From: Luteitalea sp.
GTDB taxonomy: Bacteria > Acidobacteriota > Vicinamibacteria > Vicinamibacterales > Vicinamibacteraceae
Direction: 5' to 3'
DNA: 64,000 bases
NCBI GenBank assembly: GCA_009377495.1
Contig: WHTZ01000014.1
Span: 45,172 to 109,171 of the forward strand
A program made the position numbers and the translations under genes. The number at the start of each line of letters is the position of its first letter. The first letter of the stretch is position 1. Positions 1-8,368 of this stretch are shown in pieces. The notes beneath the pieces are model-generated. The model was not told the origin of the DNA, did no database searches, and was given only the letters and a program-made list of their open reading frames with translations.

Positions 1-1
1 G

Positions 2-262
2 ACGACGTGCATCTCTGCAGACCTTGAAGCGCGTGTCACGCCCTGTCAGTTCGGAGGACAGCCTGACTGCTCACAGTGTGGCTGCATCGCCTCGGCGGGA
101 CTGGGGGCCATTGGTCGGCATCGGCTTCGCGGCGGCCTGCGCGTGGGGGCCATCTTCGACGCCTCGTTCAAAGTCGGCGCGGCGATGCGGCGCGTGCGCG
201 GCTGGACGTCGGGAAACGGGAATCGGGAATCGGAAAACGGGAATCAGGCGCCCGGTGCCTGA
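2..262 (+). CDS. C-terminal fragment of a radical SAM/SPASM protein (cut by window edge)
   Basis: An open frame runs in from the left edge and ends at a TGA at 260-262, giving 86 residues. It carries a cysteine cluster, CQFGG-PDCSQCGCIASAG, of the kind that binds auxiliary iron-sulfur clusters at the C-terminus of radical SAM enzymes (SPASM-like). The last 18 or so residues (WTSGNGNRESENGNQAPGA) are encoded by a small tandem repeat and look like a repeat-derived tail rather than conserved protein. It is followed after about 190 bp by a second radical SAM gene on the same strand, so the two may act together. The catalytic CxxxCxxC half lies outside the window, so the reaction cannot be assigned. 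Confidence 0.6.
   Translation, partial: TTCISADLEARVTPCQFGGQPDCSQCGCIASAGLGAIGRHRLRGGLRVGAIFDASFKVGAAMRRVRGWTSGNGNRESENGNQAPGA
210..245. repeat. GGGAATC-type short tandem repeat
   Basis: Imperfect tandem copies of a GGGAATC / GGGAAAC heptamer. They lie inside the end of the preceding open frame and determine its last residues. Similar short tandem arrays of other units occur inside dnaE2 further along this window. Confidence 0.7.
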
Positions 263-448
263 CCGCCCCGCGGAGCAACCCAGTGAACCCTGATTCTGAC
301 CCGTTCGGCGGCCGGGCGCAGGCACGAAGGCCGGCGTGCTGCTAGAATCTGGACTATTCCACCCGCACGGTGCCCGTGTGCGCGCTGCGGGTGCTGGGTC
401 CGACGCGTAGACGTGCGCGTTGGGGACCCCGATGCGAGCAGTTATCGT

Positions 449-1522
449 ATGTCCACCACTGCACTGGCCGTGCCAGAGTCTTGTTGCTCCATGGCGCACC
501 TCCGCGTGCGCGCGGAGCGCAAGGCGCGGCTGGTCGGGAAGTTCGCGCGCGGACTGCTGAAGACGTCGCACCCGCTGCTCGTCCACATCATCCCGACGCG
601 GCGTTGCAACATCGACTGCGGCTACTGCAACGAGTACGACAAGGTCTCGCAACCTGTCGCGACCGAGGTCATGCTGACGCGCATTGCTCACCTCGCGCGG
701 CTGCAGACATCCGTCGTGGCGTTCAGCGGCGGGGAGCCGCTGCTGCATCCCGATCTGGACGATCTCATCCGGGGCATCCGATCCCACGGGATGATGGCCG
801 GCCTCATCACCAACGGCTATCTCCTGTCGCCCAAGCGCATCGTCGCGCTCAACGAGGCCGGACTCGACTTTCTCCAGATCAGCATCGACAACGTCGAGCC
901 GGATGAGGTGTCGAAGAAGAGCTTACGGCTGCTGGACAAGAAGCTCCTCTGGCTGCGCGACTACGGGCTGTTCGATGTCAACATCAACTCGGTCGTGGGT
1001 GGTGGCATCACAAACCCGGAGGATGCTCGCACGATCACGCGCCGCGCGCGTGAGCTCGGGTTCTCGACGTCGATAGGCATCATTCACGATGGCAGCGGCC
1101 ATTTGAAGCCGCTTGGGGCGCCCGAGCGCCGCGTGTTCGACGAGGTCTCACGCGAGATCAGCGGCACCTGGCAAGTTGTCAAGAACCTCTATTCGGGTAT
1201 CCGCGGCTTCCAAGACAATCTGGCGGAAGGGAAACCGAACGCGTGGCGGTGTCGCGCAGGCGCGCGATATCTGTACGTCTGTGAAGACGGCCTCGTGCAC
1301 TACTGCTCGCAGCAACGCAGCTACCCTGGTACCCCGCTGAGCGAGTACACCATCAACGACATCAAGCGCGAGTTCCTCACGCCGAAAGCATGTGCACCCT
1401 TCTGTACCGTCGGCTGCGTGCACCGGGTCTCGATGATGGACTTTTGGCGAGCGCCGCAGAGCGACCTGGTGCCACCGGGTAACGCGGCCGCACGGGAAGC
1501 GTCCTCTCCTAGTGGTATGTAA
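449..1522 (+). CDS. Radical SAM protein with C-terminal SPASM-like cysteines
   Basis: A 357-residue protein if started at ATG 449; an in-frame GTG at 413 would add 12 residues, and neither has a clear ribosome site. The radical SAM signature CNIDCGYC sits at about residues 53-60 and is followed by the SAM-binding GGEP motif (FSGGEPLLHPD), so it should bind a 4Fe-4S cluster and cleave S-adenosylmethionine. The C-terminal third has further cysteines (WRCRAG, VHYCSQ, CAPFCTVGC) expected to bind an auxiliary cluster. It follows a fragment of another radical SAM/SPASM protein, so a two-enzyme modification pathway is possible. No precursor peptide gene is visible between them. Substrate unknown. 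Confidence 0.85.
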   Translation: MSTTALAVPESCCSMAHLRVRAERKARLVGKFARGLLKTSHPLLVHIIPTRRCNIDCGYCNEYDKVSQPVATEVMLTRIAHLARLQTSVVAFSGGEPLLHPDLDDLIRGIRSHGMMAGLITNGYLLSPKRIVALNEAGLDFLQISIDNVEPDEVSKKSLRLLDKKLLWLRDYGLFDVNINSVVGGGITNPEDARTITRRARELGFSTSIGIIHDGSGHLKPLGAPERRVFDEVSREISGTWQVVKNLYSGIRGFQDNLAEGKPNAWRCRAGARYLYVCEDGLVHYCSQQRSYPGTPLSEYTINDIKREFLTPKACAPFCTVGCVHRVSMMDFWRAPQSDLVPPGNAAAREASSPSGM

Positions 1523-1664
1523 CCGCTGAATCGGTGGCGGTGTCGCACCGCGCTCATTCCCCGAAGCGCGAAGCGCGAAGGCGGAAGGCCCCTCGCTACA
1601 CATCCTGTGTCCTTGTGCCAGCATCGGACCGGCGCCTGTGGGACTGCATTACGGACATGCCTTC

Positions 1665-2090
1665 TCAGGTCTGGCTCCAGGGATTGACGATCGCCTTCAG
1701 TGAGGATTCGAAATCGGAGACATTGCGGGTCACGAGTGTGAGCGCATGAACGTGAGCCGTGGCCGCCATGAACGCGTCCAATGGCGCAATGGCCTGCCCA
1801 AGGGCCTCGCGACGTGCCACCTCCTTGCCCCACGCGTCGGCGACCGCCTCGTCTATCAATACGACGCGGCCCTCGAAACGCAGCGGCAGCTCGTGGCTCA
1901 ACCATTCATCGAGGCGCTTGCGGCGTTTGCCGTTGTCCAGGCGCTCGATCCCGTGACGCAGTTCGGCCAAGGTAACGACGCTGATGTAGACGCGATCCTC
2001 GTCCACCTGCGACAGCCAGGCGACAACGCCCGGGTCGGGACGCGGCTTCACCCACTCTGACACGACGTTGGTGTCGAGCAAGAAGCTCAC
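1665..2090 (-). CDS. PIN-domain toxin (VapC/FitB type)
   Basis: A 141-residue protein with the PIN ribonuclease fold: the acidic residues are in LLDTNVVSEW near the N-terminus, AELRHGIE in the middle, and APLDAFMAATA and TRNVSDF near the end. Such proteins are Mg-dependent RNases that act as the toxin of type II toxin-antitoxin pairs. Its start overlaps the stop of the upstream antitoxin gene by 4 bp (ATGA), indicating translational coupling. FitB-like length and spacing. Likely controlled by the operator upstream of the antitoxin through the toxin-antitoxin complex. Confidence 0.9.
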   Translation of the reverse strand: MSFLLDTNVVSEWVKPRPDPGVVAWLSQVDEDRVYISVVTLAELRHGIERLDNGKRRKRLDEWLSHELPLRFEGRVVLIDEAVADAWGKEVARREALGQAIAPLDAFMAATAHVHALTLVTRNVSDFESSLKAIVNPWSQT

Positions 2091-2341
2091 AGGTCGACCT
2101 TCCGTAAACCGCCTTTCACCCGCCTGACCTTCAGTTTCGATCCGCGGAGCGGCGACGCCGCAAAGAACTCGGCGAGATTACCCGTGCGCTTGGTCTTCCG
2201 CTCCCACTCTTCGGCACAGACGACCACGACGGCTGTGCGTCCTCTGCGCGTGATGGTCTGCGGCCCATCCGATTCGGCTCGGTCCACCACCTCGCTGAGC
2301 TTGGCTTTCGCCTCGGCAACCGTCCAGATGTGCGTGCTCAC
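2087..2341 (-). CDS. Phd/YefM-family antitoxin
   Basis: A protein of 84 residues whose N-terminus (WTVAEAKAKLSEVVDRA) is the classic Phd/YefM DNA-binding and dimerisation start, followed by RRGRTAVVVVCAEEWE. It should bind and neutralise the PIN toxin encoded directly downstream (4-bp overlap) and repress its own promoter. Two GTG codons in a row (2344 and 2341) could start it; the second has better spacing from the GGAGGT ribosome site at 2348-2353. A C-terminal basic tail (SKLKVRRVKGG) probably wraps the toxin. Confidence 0.88.
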   Translation of the reverse strand: MSTHIWTVAEAKAKLSEVVDRAESDGPQTITRRGRTAVVVVCAEEWERKTKRTGNLAEFFAASPLRGSKLKVRRVKGGLRKVDL

Positions 2342-2362
2342 CACGTTACCTCCATAAAAAGG

Positions 2363-2398
2363 TCATGATAGTCATCATAGTCATTCTGTGATGATGAC
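2363..2398. promoter_or_regulatory. Candidate operator of the toxin-antitoxin pair
   Basis: Directly upstream of the antitoxin there are two direct ATAGTCAT copies (2368-2375, 2377-2384) and an inverted pair GTCATCAT (2371-2378) / ATGATGAC (2391-2398). Repeated half-sites at this place are typical of autoregulated Phd/YefM operons. The binding itself is inference. Confidence 0.5.
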
Positions 2399-2404
2399 GC
2401 AAGA

Positions 2405-2442
2405 AGTAGGGACGCCTCGCCGAGGCGACAGCCGAGGCGTCC
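2405..2442. repeat. GC-rich palindromic repeat
   Basis: Inverted arms GGACGCCTCG (2410-2419) and CGAGGCGTCC (2433-2442) preceded by GTAG. It resembles the other GTAGGG-headed palindromes in this window (9.5, 19.6, 24.9 and 26.9 kb). It lies between the toxin-antitoxin promoter and the end of the CoA-transferase gene. Confidence 0.5.
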
Positions 2443-2485
2443 GCCGCTTGACACACTGCTCGTGCGGCGCACGCTTTTCGCCCGA

Positions 2486-3745
2486 TTAGATCACGCCTCG
2501 GGTCTTCAGATCGTCCAGCTCCTCGCGGGTCAAGCCAAGCAGATCGCCGTACACATCCTGGTTGTGCGCGCCGAGCGGTGGACCCGGCCACCGGGTGCCG
2601 CCCGGCGTCGCTGAGAAGACGGGGGCCAGCCGCGGCAGCGTCACCGTGTCGCCATCCGGCAACGCGACCTCCTCGACCAGGCCACGCGCCGCGAAGTGCG
2701 GATCCTTCATCTGATCGGCAATCGAGTAGATGGGACCTGCGGGCACCTGCGCGGCCTCCAGCGCCGCGAGCGCCTCATCGAAGCCGCACTGCGACGTCCA
2801 CGCGGCAATGGCGGCGTCAATCTCCTCATGGTGTTGCACGCGGCCATCATTGCGGGCGAGCCGTGGATCATCTGCCATATCGGGACGTCCTGCCACACGC
2901 ATCAACCGTTTGAAGATGCTGTCGCCGTTGCCCCCGATGATGATGTACGTGCCGTCTTTGCAGCGATACGTGTTGGTCGGCACGATGCCGCTCACCGTGG
3001 ACCCTTGTCGCTCTCGCACGACGCCGTACTTCGTGTACTCCGGTAGCGTCGACTCCATCATGTTGAAGATGGCCTCGAAAAGCGCCACGTCGACCACTTG
3101 TCCTCGACCCGTGCCCGTCACGTCACGGTTGTAGACGGCTGCCAGAATCCCCAACGCGGCGTGGAGGCCGCCGATCGTGTCGCCGAGGCTCAGGTTCGCG
3201 CGCGCGGGTGGGCGATCGGGATGCCCGTTGACGTACCGGAGGCCACCGATCCCCTCGGCCACCGAGGCGTACCCTGGCTTGTTCGCGTACGGGCCATCCT
3301 GCCCCCAACCCGAGAGGCGCACCATGATCACCCGCGGGTTGACCCGTTCGAGATCCTCGTAGCCAAGGCCCCAGGCTTCCAAGCGGCCCGGTTTGAAGTT
3401 CTCCAGGACGACATCGCGGTGTGCGACGAGACGACGCACGAGATCGCGCGCTTCGGCCTGGCGCAGGTCGGCCGTGATCGAACGCTTGTTGCGCCCCATG
3501 ATGTACCACCACAGGGACGTGCCGCGGTGCATCTGGCGCCAGGTACGCAACGGGTCGCCCCCGACCGGCGGCTCGACTTTGATGACGTCTGCGCCGAACC
3601 ACGCGAGCAGCATGGTGGCGAACGGCCCGGCGATGAGCTGCCCCAGCTCCAGGATCCGCAGCCCCTCGAGTGGGCGCGGGCGATCCGGGGATGCATCGGA
3701 TGAGGCGGAAGGCGGCTGGGCCGTGGTGCGACTCGTCGTGGTCAT
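2486..3745 (-). CDS. CaiB/BaiF family III CoA-transferase
   Basis: A 419-residue protein matching the family III acyl-CoA transferases throughout: RILELGQLIAGPFATMLLAWFGADVIKVE near the N-terminus, NKRSITADLR, LENFKPG, and SLGDTIGG with the expected catalytic Asp near residue 189. These soluble enzymes move CoA between carboxylic acids. The start at 3745 (MTTTSRTT) is preferred because an earlier ATG at 3793 would run into the divergent yajQ start at 3782. The first 25 residues are low-complexity Ser/Pro/Thr. No substrate clue in the neighbours; formyl-CoA, carnitine and benzylsuccinate type enzymes share the fold. Confidence 0.92.
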   Translation of the reverse strand: MTTTSRTTAQPPSASSDASPDRPRPLEGLRILELGQLIAGPFATMLLAWFGADVIKVEPPVGGDPLRTWRQMHRGTSLWWYIMGRNKRSITADLRQAEARDLVRRLVAHRDVVLENFKPGRLEAWGLGYEDLERVNPRVIMVRLSGWGQDGPYANKPGYASVAEGIGGLRYVNGHPDRPPARANLSLGDTIGGLHAALGILAAVYNRDVTGTGRGQVVDVALFEAIFNMMESTLPEYTKYGVVRERQGSTVSGIVPTNTYRCKDGTYIIIGGNGDSIFKRLMRVAGRPDMADDPRLARNDGRVQHHEEIDAAIAAWTSQCGFDEALAALEAAQVPAGPIYSIADQMKDPHFAARGLVEEVALPDGDTVTLPRLAPVFSATPGGTRWPGPPLGAHNQDVYGDLLGLTREELDDLKTRGVI

Positions 3746-3781
3746 GGTCTTCGAAGCAAATTTTGCTAGGATTAATCGGTT

Positions 3782-4285
3782 ATGGCAGCGCAAGCATCCT
3801 TTGATATTACTTCGACCGTCGACCTCCAGGAAGTTGACAACGCCGTCAACCAGGCGAAGAAGGAGGTGGCACAGCGCTACGACTTCAAGGGCTCGAAGTC
3901 CGAGATCGACTTCCGCCGTGGCGAGAACCTCATCATCCTCAGTGCAGACGACGACTTCAAGCTACAGGCGCTGTGGGAAATCCTCCAGGGTCGCCTCGTG
4001 CGCCGGAGCGTGCCGGTCAAGAATCTCAAGCTCGGGGACAAGGAACAGGCGACGGGAGCCACGGTGCGGCGGACGCTGACGCTTCAACAGGGTATTCCCA
4101 CCGAGACATCACGAGCGATCGTCAAGTTCCTGAAAGACCACAAGCTCAAGAAGGTGCAAGCAGCTATCCAGGCAGACCAGGTACGCGTCTCCTCAGCGTC
4201 CAAAGACGACTTGCAGACAGCCATCCGGCTGCTCAAGGACGAAGACTTCGAGATCGAGCTACAGTTCGGGAACTATCGAGGGTGA
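3782..4285 (+). CDS. yajQ: YajQ-family nucleotide-binding protein
   Basis: A 167-residue protein, the usual length of the YajQ/UPF0234 family, with the family start SFDITSTVDLQEVDNAVNQA, the RYDFKGSKS segment and the ending FEIELQFGNYRG. Members have two RNP-like domains; some bind cyclic di-GMP and affect transcription, but the role in most bacteria is open. It is divergent from the CoA-transferase across a 36-bp gap and 36 bp ahead of a Tat-exported oxidoreductase, with no obvious functional link. AGGA lies about 10 nt before the ATG. Confidence 0.93.
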   Translation: MAAQASFDITSTVDLQEVDNAVNQAKKEVAQRYDFKGSKSEIDFRRGENLIILSADDDFKLQALWEILQGRLVRRSVPVKNLKLGDKEQATGATVRRTLTLQQGIPTETSRAIVKFLKDHKLKKVQAAIQADQVRVSSASKDDLQTAIRLLKDEDFEIELQFGNYRG

Positions 4286-4321
4286 GTTATCGACGATGCC
4301 CTGGAAGGTGCGGGCCGAGCC

Positions 4322-5731
4322 ATGAATCGATCACGATCCTCTTCTCGCCGAGAGTTTCTACGCCGAGCCACGTCGTCGGCAGTCGCCGTGGCGGCCGCGC
4401 CGTCGATTGGGTTGAGCACACGCGCGCATCGGTTGCAGCCGAGCGCGCCGCTATCAAAGCCACGAGCCGCCAACGATCGGATTCGTGTGGCGACCATAGG
4501 CATGGGCATCATCGGGTTCATCGACACGGATACGGCTCTGCAAGTACCAGGTGTCGAGTTGGTCGCGGCGGCCGACGTTTACAGTGGGCGCCGCAACCGG
4601 GTGAACGAGATCTACGGGAACGACGTTCTCACGTCTGTCGACTATCGCGAAGTACTCGCCAGGTCCGACATCGACGCGGTGATCATCGCGGCCCCCGATC
4701 ACTGGCACCTGCAGATGGCTATCGACGCCATGCGGGCTGGAAAAGCGGTCTATCTCGAGAAGCCCATGGTGCAGAAGCTCGATCAGGGGCCCCAGCTGAT
4801 ACGGGCTCAGAAGGAAACAGGGGTCGTTCTACAGGTCGGCAGTCAGTTCTCCAGCCCGATTCTCTACGAAAAGGTTCGCGAGCTCATCGCATCGGGCGCA
4901 ATCGGTCAACTCAATACGATTGAAGCCAGGTACAATCGGAATTCCCCATTGGGTGCCTGGCAATACTCCATTCCGCCGGACGCTTCACGCGAGACCTGTG
5001 ACTGGGATCGTTTTCTCGGCGCTGCTCCCGAACGGCCCTTTGATCCCGTTCGGTTCTTCCGCTGGCGAAACTACAAGGACTATGGAACCGGCATCCCCGG
5101 TGACCTCTACGTGCACTTGTTTACCGGTATCCATAAATCCATTGGCTCGAACGGGCCCAGTGAGGTTATCTCAACCGGCGGGCTTCACTTCTGGGATGAC
5201 GGGCGTGACGTTCCGGACGTGATCCATAGCCTCTGTCGGTACGAGGCATCAGACAATCACCCGGCGTTTACGCTGACGATGCAATCAAACTTTGCCGATG
5301 GAAGCGGCGGCGGGCAGACCTTCCGCTTCGTGGGCAACGAAGGGATGATTGAGGTCCGAAACGACAGTCTCACGTTGGTGCGCTCGCCAATGACGCCTCC
5401 GTCCGAAGAGGAGCTCATCGAAGGCTATAACTCCGTGCGAACCTGGAGTGAGCCCGTTCGAAAACAATTCACGGAAGAATACCAGGCCAAGCACAAGACA
5501 CCAATCGCACCTGAAGGTCGAGAGACGGTCGAGTTCCAGGTGCCCGAGAACTATGATGACCGCTTCGACCACTTTACCTACTTCTTCGACTCGGTGCGGA
5601 ACGGGACGCCTGTCTATCAGGATGCCGTGTTTGGATTTCGCGCGGCGGCCCCGTCGCTGTTAGCCAACAAGGCGCACGAGGACGGCGTGATCTGTAAGTG
5701 GGACCCGGAGGGGATGCGGGAGGTGGCGTGA
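4322..5731 (+). CDS. Tat-exported Gfo/Idh/MocA-family oxidoreductase
   Basis: A 469-residue protein. Residues 1-45 are a twin-arginine signal (SRREFLRRATSSAVAVAAA), so it should fold with its NAD(P) cofactor in the cytoplasm and be exported. The Rossmann fold starts at RVATIGMGIIG (cofactor GxGxxG) and the catalytic-site motif EKPMVQK follows near residue 145. The C-terminal domain is the usual mixed alpha/beta Gfo/Idh/MocA domain. Exported members of this family in Acidobacteriota and Bacteroidota commonly act on sugars or glycosides (the GH109-type chemistry is one example). It stands alone, so its substrate is unknown. Confidence 0.87.
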   Translation: MNRSRSSSRREFLRRATSSAVAVAAAPSIGLSTRAHRLQPSAPLSKPRAANDRIRVATIGMGIIGFIDTDTALQVPGVELVAAADVYSGRRNRVNEIYGNDVLTSVDYREVLARSDIDAVIIAAPDHWHLQMAIDAMRAGKAVYLEKPMVQKLDQGPQLIRAQKETGVVLQVGSQFSSPILYEKVRELIASGAIGQLNTIEARYNRNSPLGAWQYSIPPDASRETCDWDRFLGAAPERPFDPVRFFRWRNYKDYGTGIPGDLYVHLFTGIHKSIGSNGPSEVISTGGLHFWDDGRDVPDVIHSLCRYEASDNHPAFTLTMQSNFADGSGGGQTFRFVGNEGMIEVRNDSLTLVRSPMTPPSEEELIEGYNSVRTWSEPVRKQFTEEYQAKHKTPIAPEGRETVEFQVPENYDDRFDHFTYFFDSVRNGTPVYQDAVFGFRAAAPSLLANKAHEDGVICKWDPEGMREVA

Positions 5732-5771
5732 TTGACGACCACGGTGGTCTGTGTCCACAAGCCAATCTGTC

Positions 5772-7427
5772 TCAAGCTGTTCTCTTGACGACCACAATCG
5801 TGATGTCGTCGTACTGTGGGACGCCACGCGTGAACCGGTCGATCTCGCGCAGGACGTGCGCGACGATGGCTTCCGCTGGCTGCGACGCGGCCGAGTGCAC
5901 GGCGTCGACCAGACGCGTGGCCCCGAACTCTGCGCCATCCGTGCGCTGCGCTTCGGTGACCCCGTCCGAATACAGCACGCTGATGTCGCCCGCCGCGAGC
6001 GTCAGCTCACCCTCCCCGTATGCCGCGCCCGGGAACATGCCGAAGGCGAGACCGGTCGCGGGACACCACTCGACGTCACCGCCCGGCCTGACCACCAACA
6101 GGTCGTTGTGTCCCGCACTGACATACCGACACTGCCCGGACGACGCGTCCACCTGCAACAGGACGGCGGTCACGTACTTGTTCCCGGGAGTGGCCGCAAA
6201 CAGGAGCTCGTTGGTCTGTGCGGCGAGCGCCGCGAGCGAGAGATCGTGCCCAATGAGCGCCCGAAGCGTGGCGTGCATGCCGCTCATCAGCAGGGAGGCG
6301 GCGATACCCTTACCCGCAACGTCTGCCACGCAGAGCAGATACGGTGCGTTCGCCCGCTCGACGAGCAGCGCATCGTAGTAGTCGCCACCGACCACCCGTG
6401 CGGGCCGGCTCGCCCCCGCGACGTCGAGCCCCTCCACGTGCGGGAGCGCCGCGGGCAACAGCCCGCGCTGAATGCCCGCAGCAAGGGCGAGCTCCTTCTC
6501 CATCTGCTGCTTTTCGAGCGTCTCGCGGAAGTTCCAACAGTTCTCGAGCGCGACGACGGCTTGAGCCGCCATGCCGGCGCCAATCTCACGATCATGGGGT
6601 CCGTAGCCAAGGCCACTCGGCCGAGGCCCCAGCGCCGCCAGACCGACCGTCTGCCCACCGACGCGGAGGGGGAACAAGAGCGCAACGCGTTGGTCGGCCA
6701 AGAGATCCCGCAGTGCCGTGTCCTCGATCTCTTCGGGCGTGCAGGCATCCGGCAGCCGTGCGAGCGCCTCGAGATAGCGATCGCACGGCGGCAAGGTCAT
6801 GCCTTTTTGTCGCGCAACAGGCGGTTGCCCCGGGCGTGCGGCCAGCACGGCGTACCGGCTCAGCGCCCACTGTCCGGCCAGGGTCAGACCCAGGACGCGC
6901 GCCACCTCGTCCGGATCGGTCGTCCGCGCGAGCGCCCGTACGAGCTCGACGAGCGACGCCAGCTCTTGGTTCTTGCGATCGAGGTCCGTGTTCAGTCGCC
7001 GGGTCTCTTCGTGAGCGCGCGCATTGGCGATACCGCTCGCGGCAATGCCAAGAAGACCGAGGAGAAACGCCTCCTCGTCGGCGTCGACGCTGCGGCCCGC
7101 GGGCCCGAGGCCGAGCAGGCCGACAGGAGGAGTTCCAATCGGTAGGACGCGGGTCAGGCCCACGCTCTCGGCAACCGAGGCATCGAAAGGATCGCCCACC
7201 GCGAGACTGCGAAGGCCGCGTAACGCGGCGACCCGAGCCGTCTCACCATCCCCAATGGCCACCACGGCGCGCGCCACGAGATGACGACCCATGACGGTGC
7301 GCACCAGATGCGCGAGCAGCGTGTCGAGGTCTAGCGACGCGTGCAGGAGCTGCGCAGACTCGAGGAGCGCCCCGAGACGCGCCACGCGGGTCAGGCTCGT
7401 CGATGGATCGTGTGAAACGTCCGGCAT
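5772..7427 (-). CDS. SpoIIE/RsbU-type PP2C phosphatase with GAF region
   Basis: A 551-residue protein. The C-terminal 240 residues are a SpoIIE phosphatase domain with the metal-binding aspartates in VGGDYYDA, VADVAGKG, LYSDGVTEA and PQYDDITIV. The N-terminal half reads as one or two GAF-like sensor regions joined by a helical linker (TRRLNTDLDRKNQELASLVE). It would dephosphorylate the STAS antagonist encoded two genes upstream. The start at 7427 (MPDVSHDPST) is chosen because the open frame beyond it overlaps the coupled kinase gene and is not protein-like. It is the last gene of a three-gene partner-switching operon. Confidence 0.9.
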   Translation of the reverse strand: MPDVSHDPSTSLTRVARLGALLESAQLLHASLDLDTLLAHLVRTVMGRHLVARAVVAIGDGETARVAALRGLRSLAVGDPFDASVAESVGLTRVLPIGTPPVGLLGLGPAGRSVDADEEAFLLGLLGIAASGIANARAHEETRRLNTDLDRKNQELASLVELVRALARTTDPDEVARVLGLTLAGQWALSRYAVLAARPGQPPVARQKGMTLPPCDRYLEALARLPDACTPEEIEDTALRDLLADQRVALLFPLRVGGQTVGLAALGPRPSGLGYGPHDREIGAGMAAQAVVALENCWNFRETLEKQQMEKELALAAGIQRGLLPAALPHVEGLDVAGASRPARVVGGDYYDALLVERANAPYLLCVADVAGKGIAASLLMSGMHATLRALIGHDLSLAALAAQTNELLFAATPGNKYVTAVLLQVDASSGQCRYVSAGHNDLLVVRPGGDVEWCPATGLAFGMFPGAAYGEGELTLAAGDISVLYSDGVTEAQRTDGAEFGATRLVDAVHSAASQPAEAIVAHVLREIDRFTRGVPQYDDITIVVVKRTA

Positions 7428-7449
7428 GGATCCCCGGAGCGCGCGTCGG

Positions 7450-7887
7450 TCAGCGCCGAATGTGCTTGAGTAGTCGGAGCCGGTTGGGCTCCCCAGGCAC
7501 GATCTCGTACGACACCTCGTCCACGAGGGCGCGCATGACCCGCACGCCGAGGCCGCCCATCCGTCCCGCGGCCGTGAGGCGGGCAAGAGACTCGTCAGGC
7601 ACGGCGCCCAGGTCGAAGCCGCCGCCGGCGTCGACCACTTCGATGCGCAGGCTCTGTTGGTCGAACGTCGCACGGACCGTCACGGCCTTCGTCAGGTCGT
7701 TGCCGTGGGCGTGCTCGATCGCATTCGCACACGCCTCGTCCACGGCCAGCTCCAGCTTGGAGACGTCCTCCTCGCCCAAGCCGGCTTGCTCGCCGACACT
7801 CGCAACGAAATCCCGAATCATCGCGAGGTTCTCGGTGGACGACGGGACCTGCAACAAGAAGGTCTGCTCGATTGAGCCCATCGTCAC
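7450..7887 (-). CDS. RsbW-like anti-sigma serine kinase / ATPase
   Basis: A 145-residue GHKL-type ATPase. The N box is ELAVDEACANAIEHAHG, the G1 box is VVDAGGGFD and the G2 region is GRMGGLGVRVMRALVD. Proteins of this size phosphorylate a STAS antagonist and sequester a sigma factor or other partner. It overlaps the upstream STAS gene by 4 bp and is followed after 22 bp by the SpoIIE phosphatase, so kinase, substrate and phosphatase are made together. The first codon may be 7887 or the ATG at 7881. The sequestered partner is not encoded nearby. Confidence 0.9.
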   Translation of the reverse strand: MTMGSIEQTFLLQVPSSTENLAMIRDFVASVGEQAGLGEEDVSKLELAVDEACANAIEHAHGNDLTKAVTVRATFDQQSLRIEVVDAGGGFDLGAVPDESLARLTAAGRMGGLGVRVMRALVDEVSYEIVPGEPNRLRLLKHIRR

Positions 7888-8252
7888 GCCTCCCGGGTGG
7901 GTACCTCGCTGAATCGGCGAACGGCGTCCGGTACGGTGTCGAGCATGTCGTAAATGGCTTGAAAGCCGAGGATCTCGAAAATCTGGCGCACGCGTTGGTT
8001 CAGGCCGCAGATCTTGAGGTCGCCGCCCTCCTGCCGGATCTGCTCGATGAATCCCATGAACACGCCCAGGCCAGCCGAGGAGATGTAGGAGAGCTTCTGC
8101 CCGTCGACGACGAGACGCGCACGGCCGTTGTCGAGCTCGGATTGAATGGCCTGTTCGAAGATAGGAGCGGTGTGGGCATCCAGGAATCCTTCGAGGGCGA
8201 GGACCGAAATGTCACCCTCGTCTGTTCGTTGCACCGAGAACGGTTGCGGCAT
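7884..8252 (-). CDS. STAS anti-anti-sigma factor
   Basis: A 122-residue STAS protein. The phosphorylatable serine region is KLSYISSAGLGVFMGF, as in SpoIIAA/RsbV. In its unphosphorylated form it would bind the RsbW-like kinase encoded next to it and free that kinase's partner. Start 8252 is supported by an AGGAGT ribosome site. It heads the operon STAS-kinase-phosphatase with 4-bp coupling to the kinase. The promoter region carries a 30-bp direct repeat (8297-8338), whose role is unknown. Confidence 0.9.
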   Translation of the reverse strand: MPQPFSVQRTDEGDISVLALEGFLDAHTAPIFEQAIQSELDNGRARLVVDGQKLSYISSAGLGVFMGFIEQIRQEGGDLKICGLNQRVRQIFEILGFQAIYDMLDTVPDAVRRFSEVPTREA

Positions 8253-8293
8253 GCCGTACTCCTGAGACCCCGGTAGTCTAGCCGAAAAACGCA

Positions 8294-8338
8294 CCAGGTA
8301 CCATTTTCACGCTAAAAAGGGAACCGGGTACCATTTTT
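8294..8338. repeat. GGTACCATTTT direct repeat
   Basis: Two copies of GGTACCATTTT at 8297-8307 and 8327-8337, exactly 30 bp apart, in the gap between the divergent STAS and dihydrouridine-synthase genes. It may be a small dispersed repeat or a regulatory site; nothing else in the window matches it. Confidence 0.5.
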
Positions 8339-8368
8339 CGATTTTCGTAACCGCTATCATAGAAAACG

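Noticed and set aside
5751..7145. 464-codon open frame opposite the SpoIIE phosphatase
   Set aside because: Antisense shadow of a gene with clear catalytic motifs and operon coupling.
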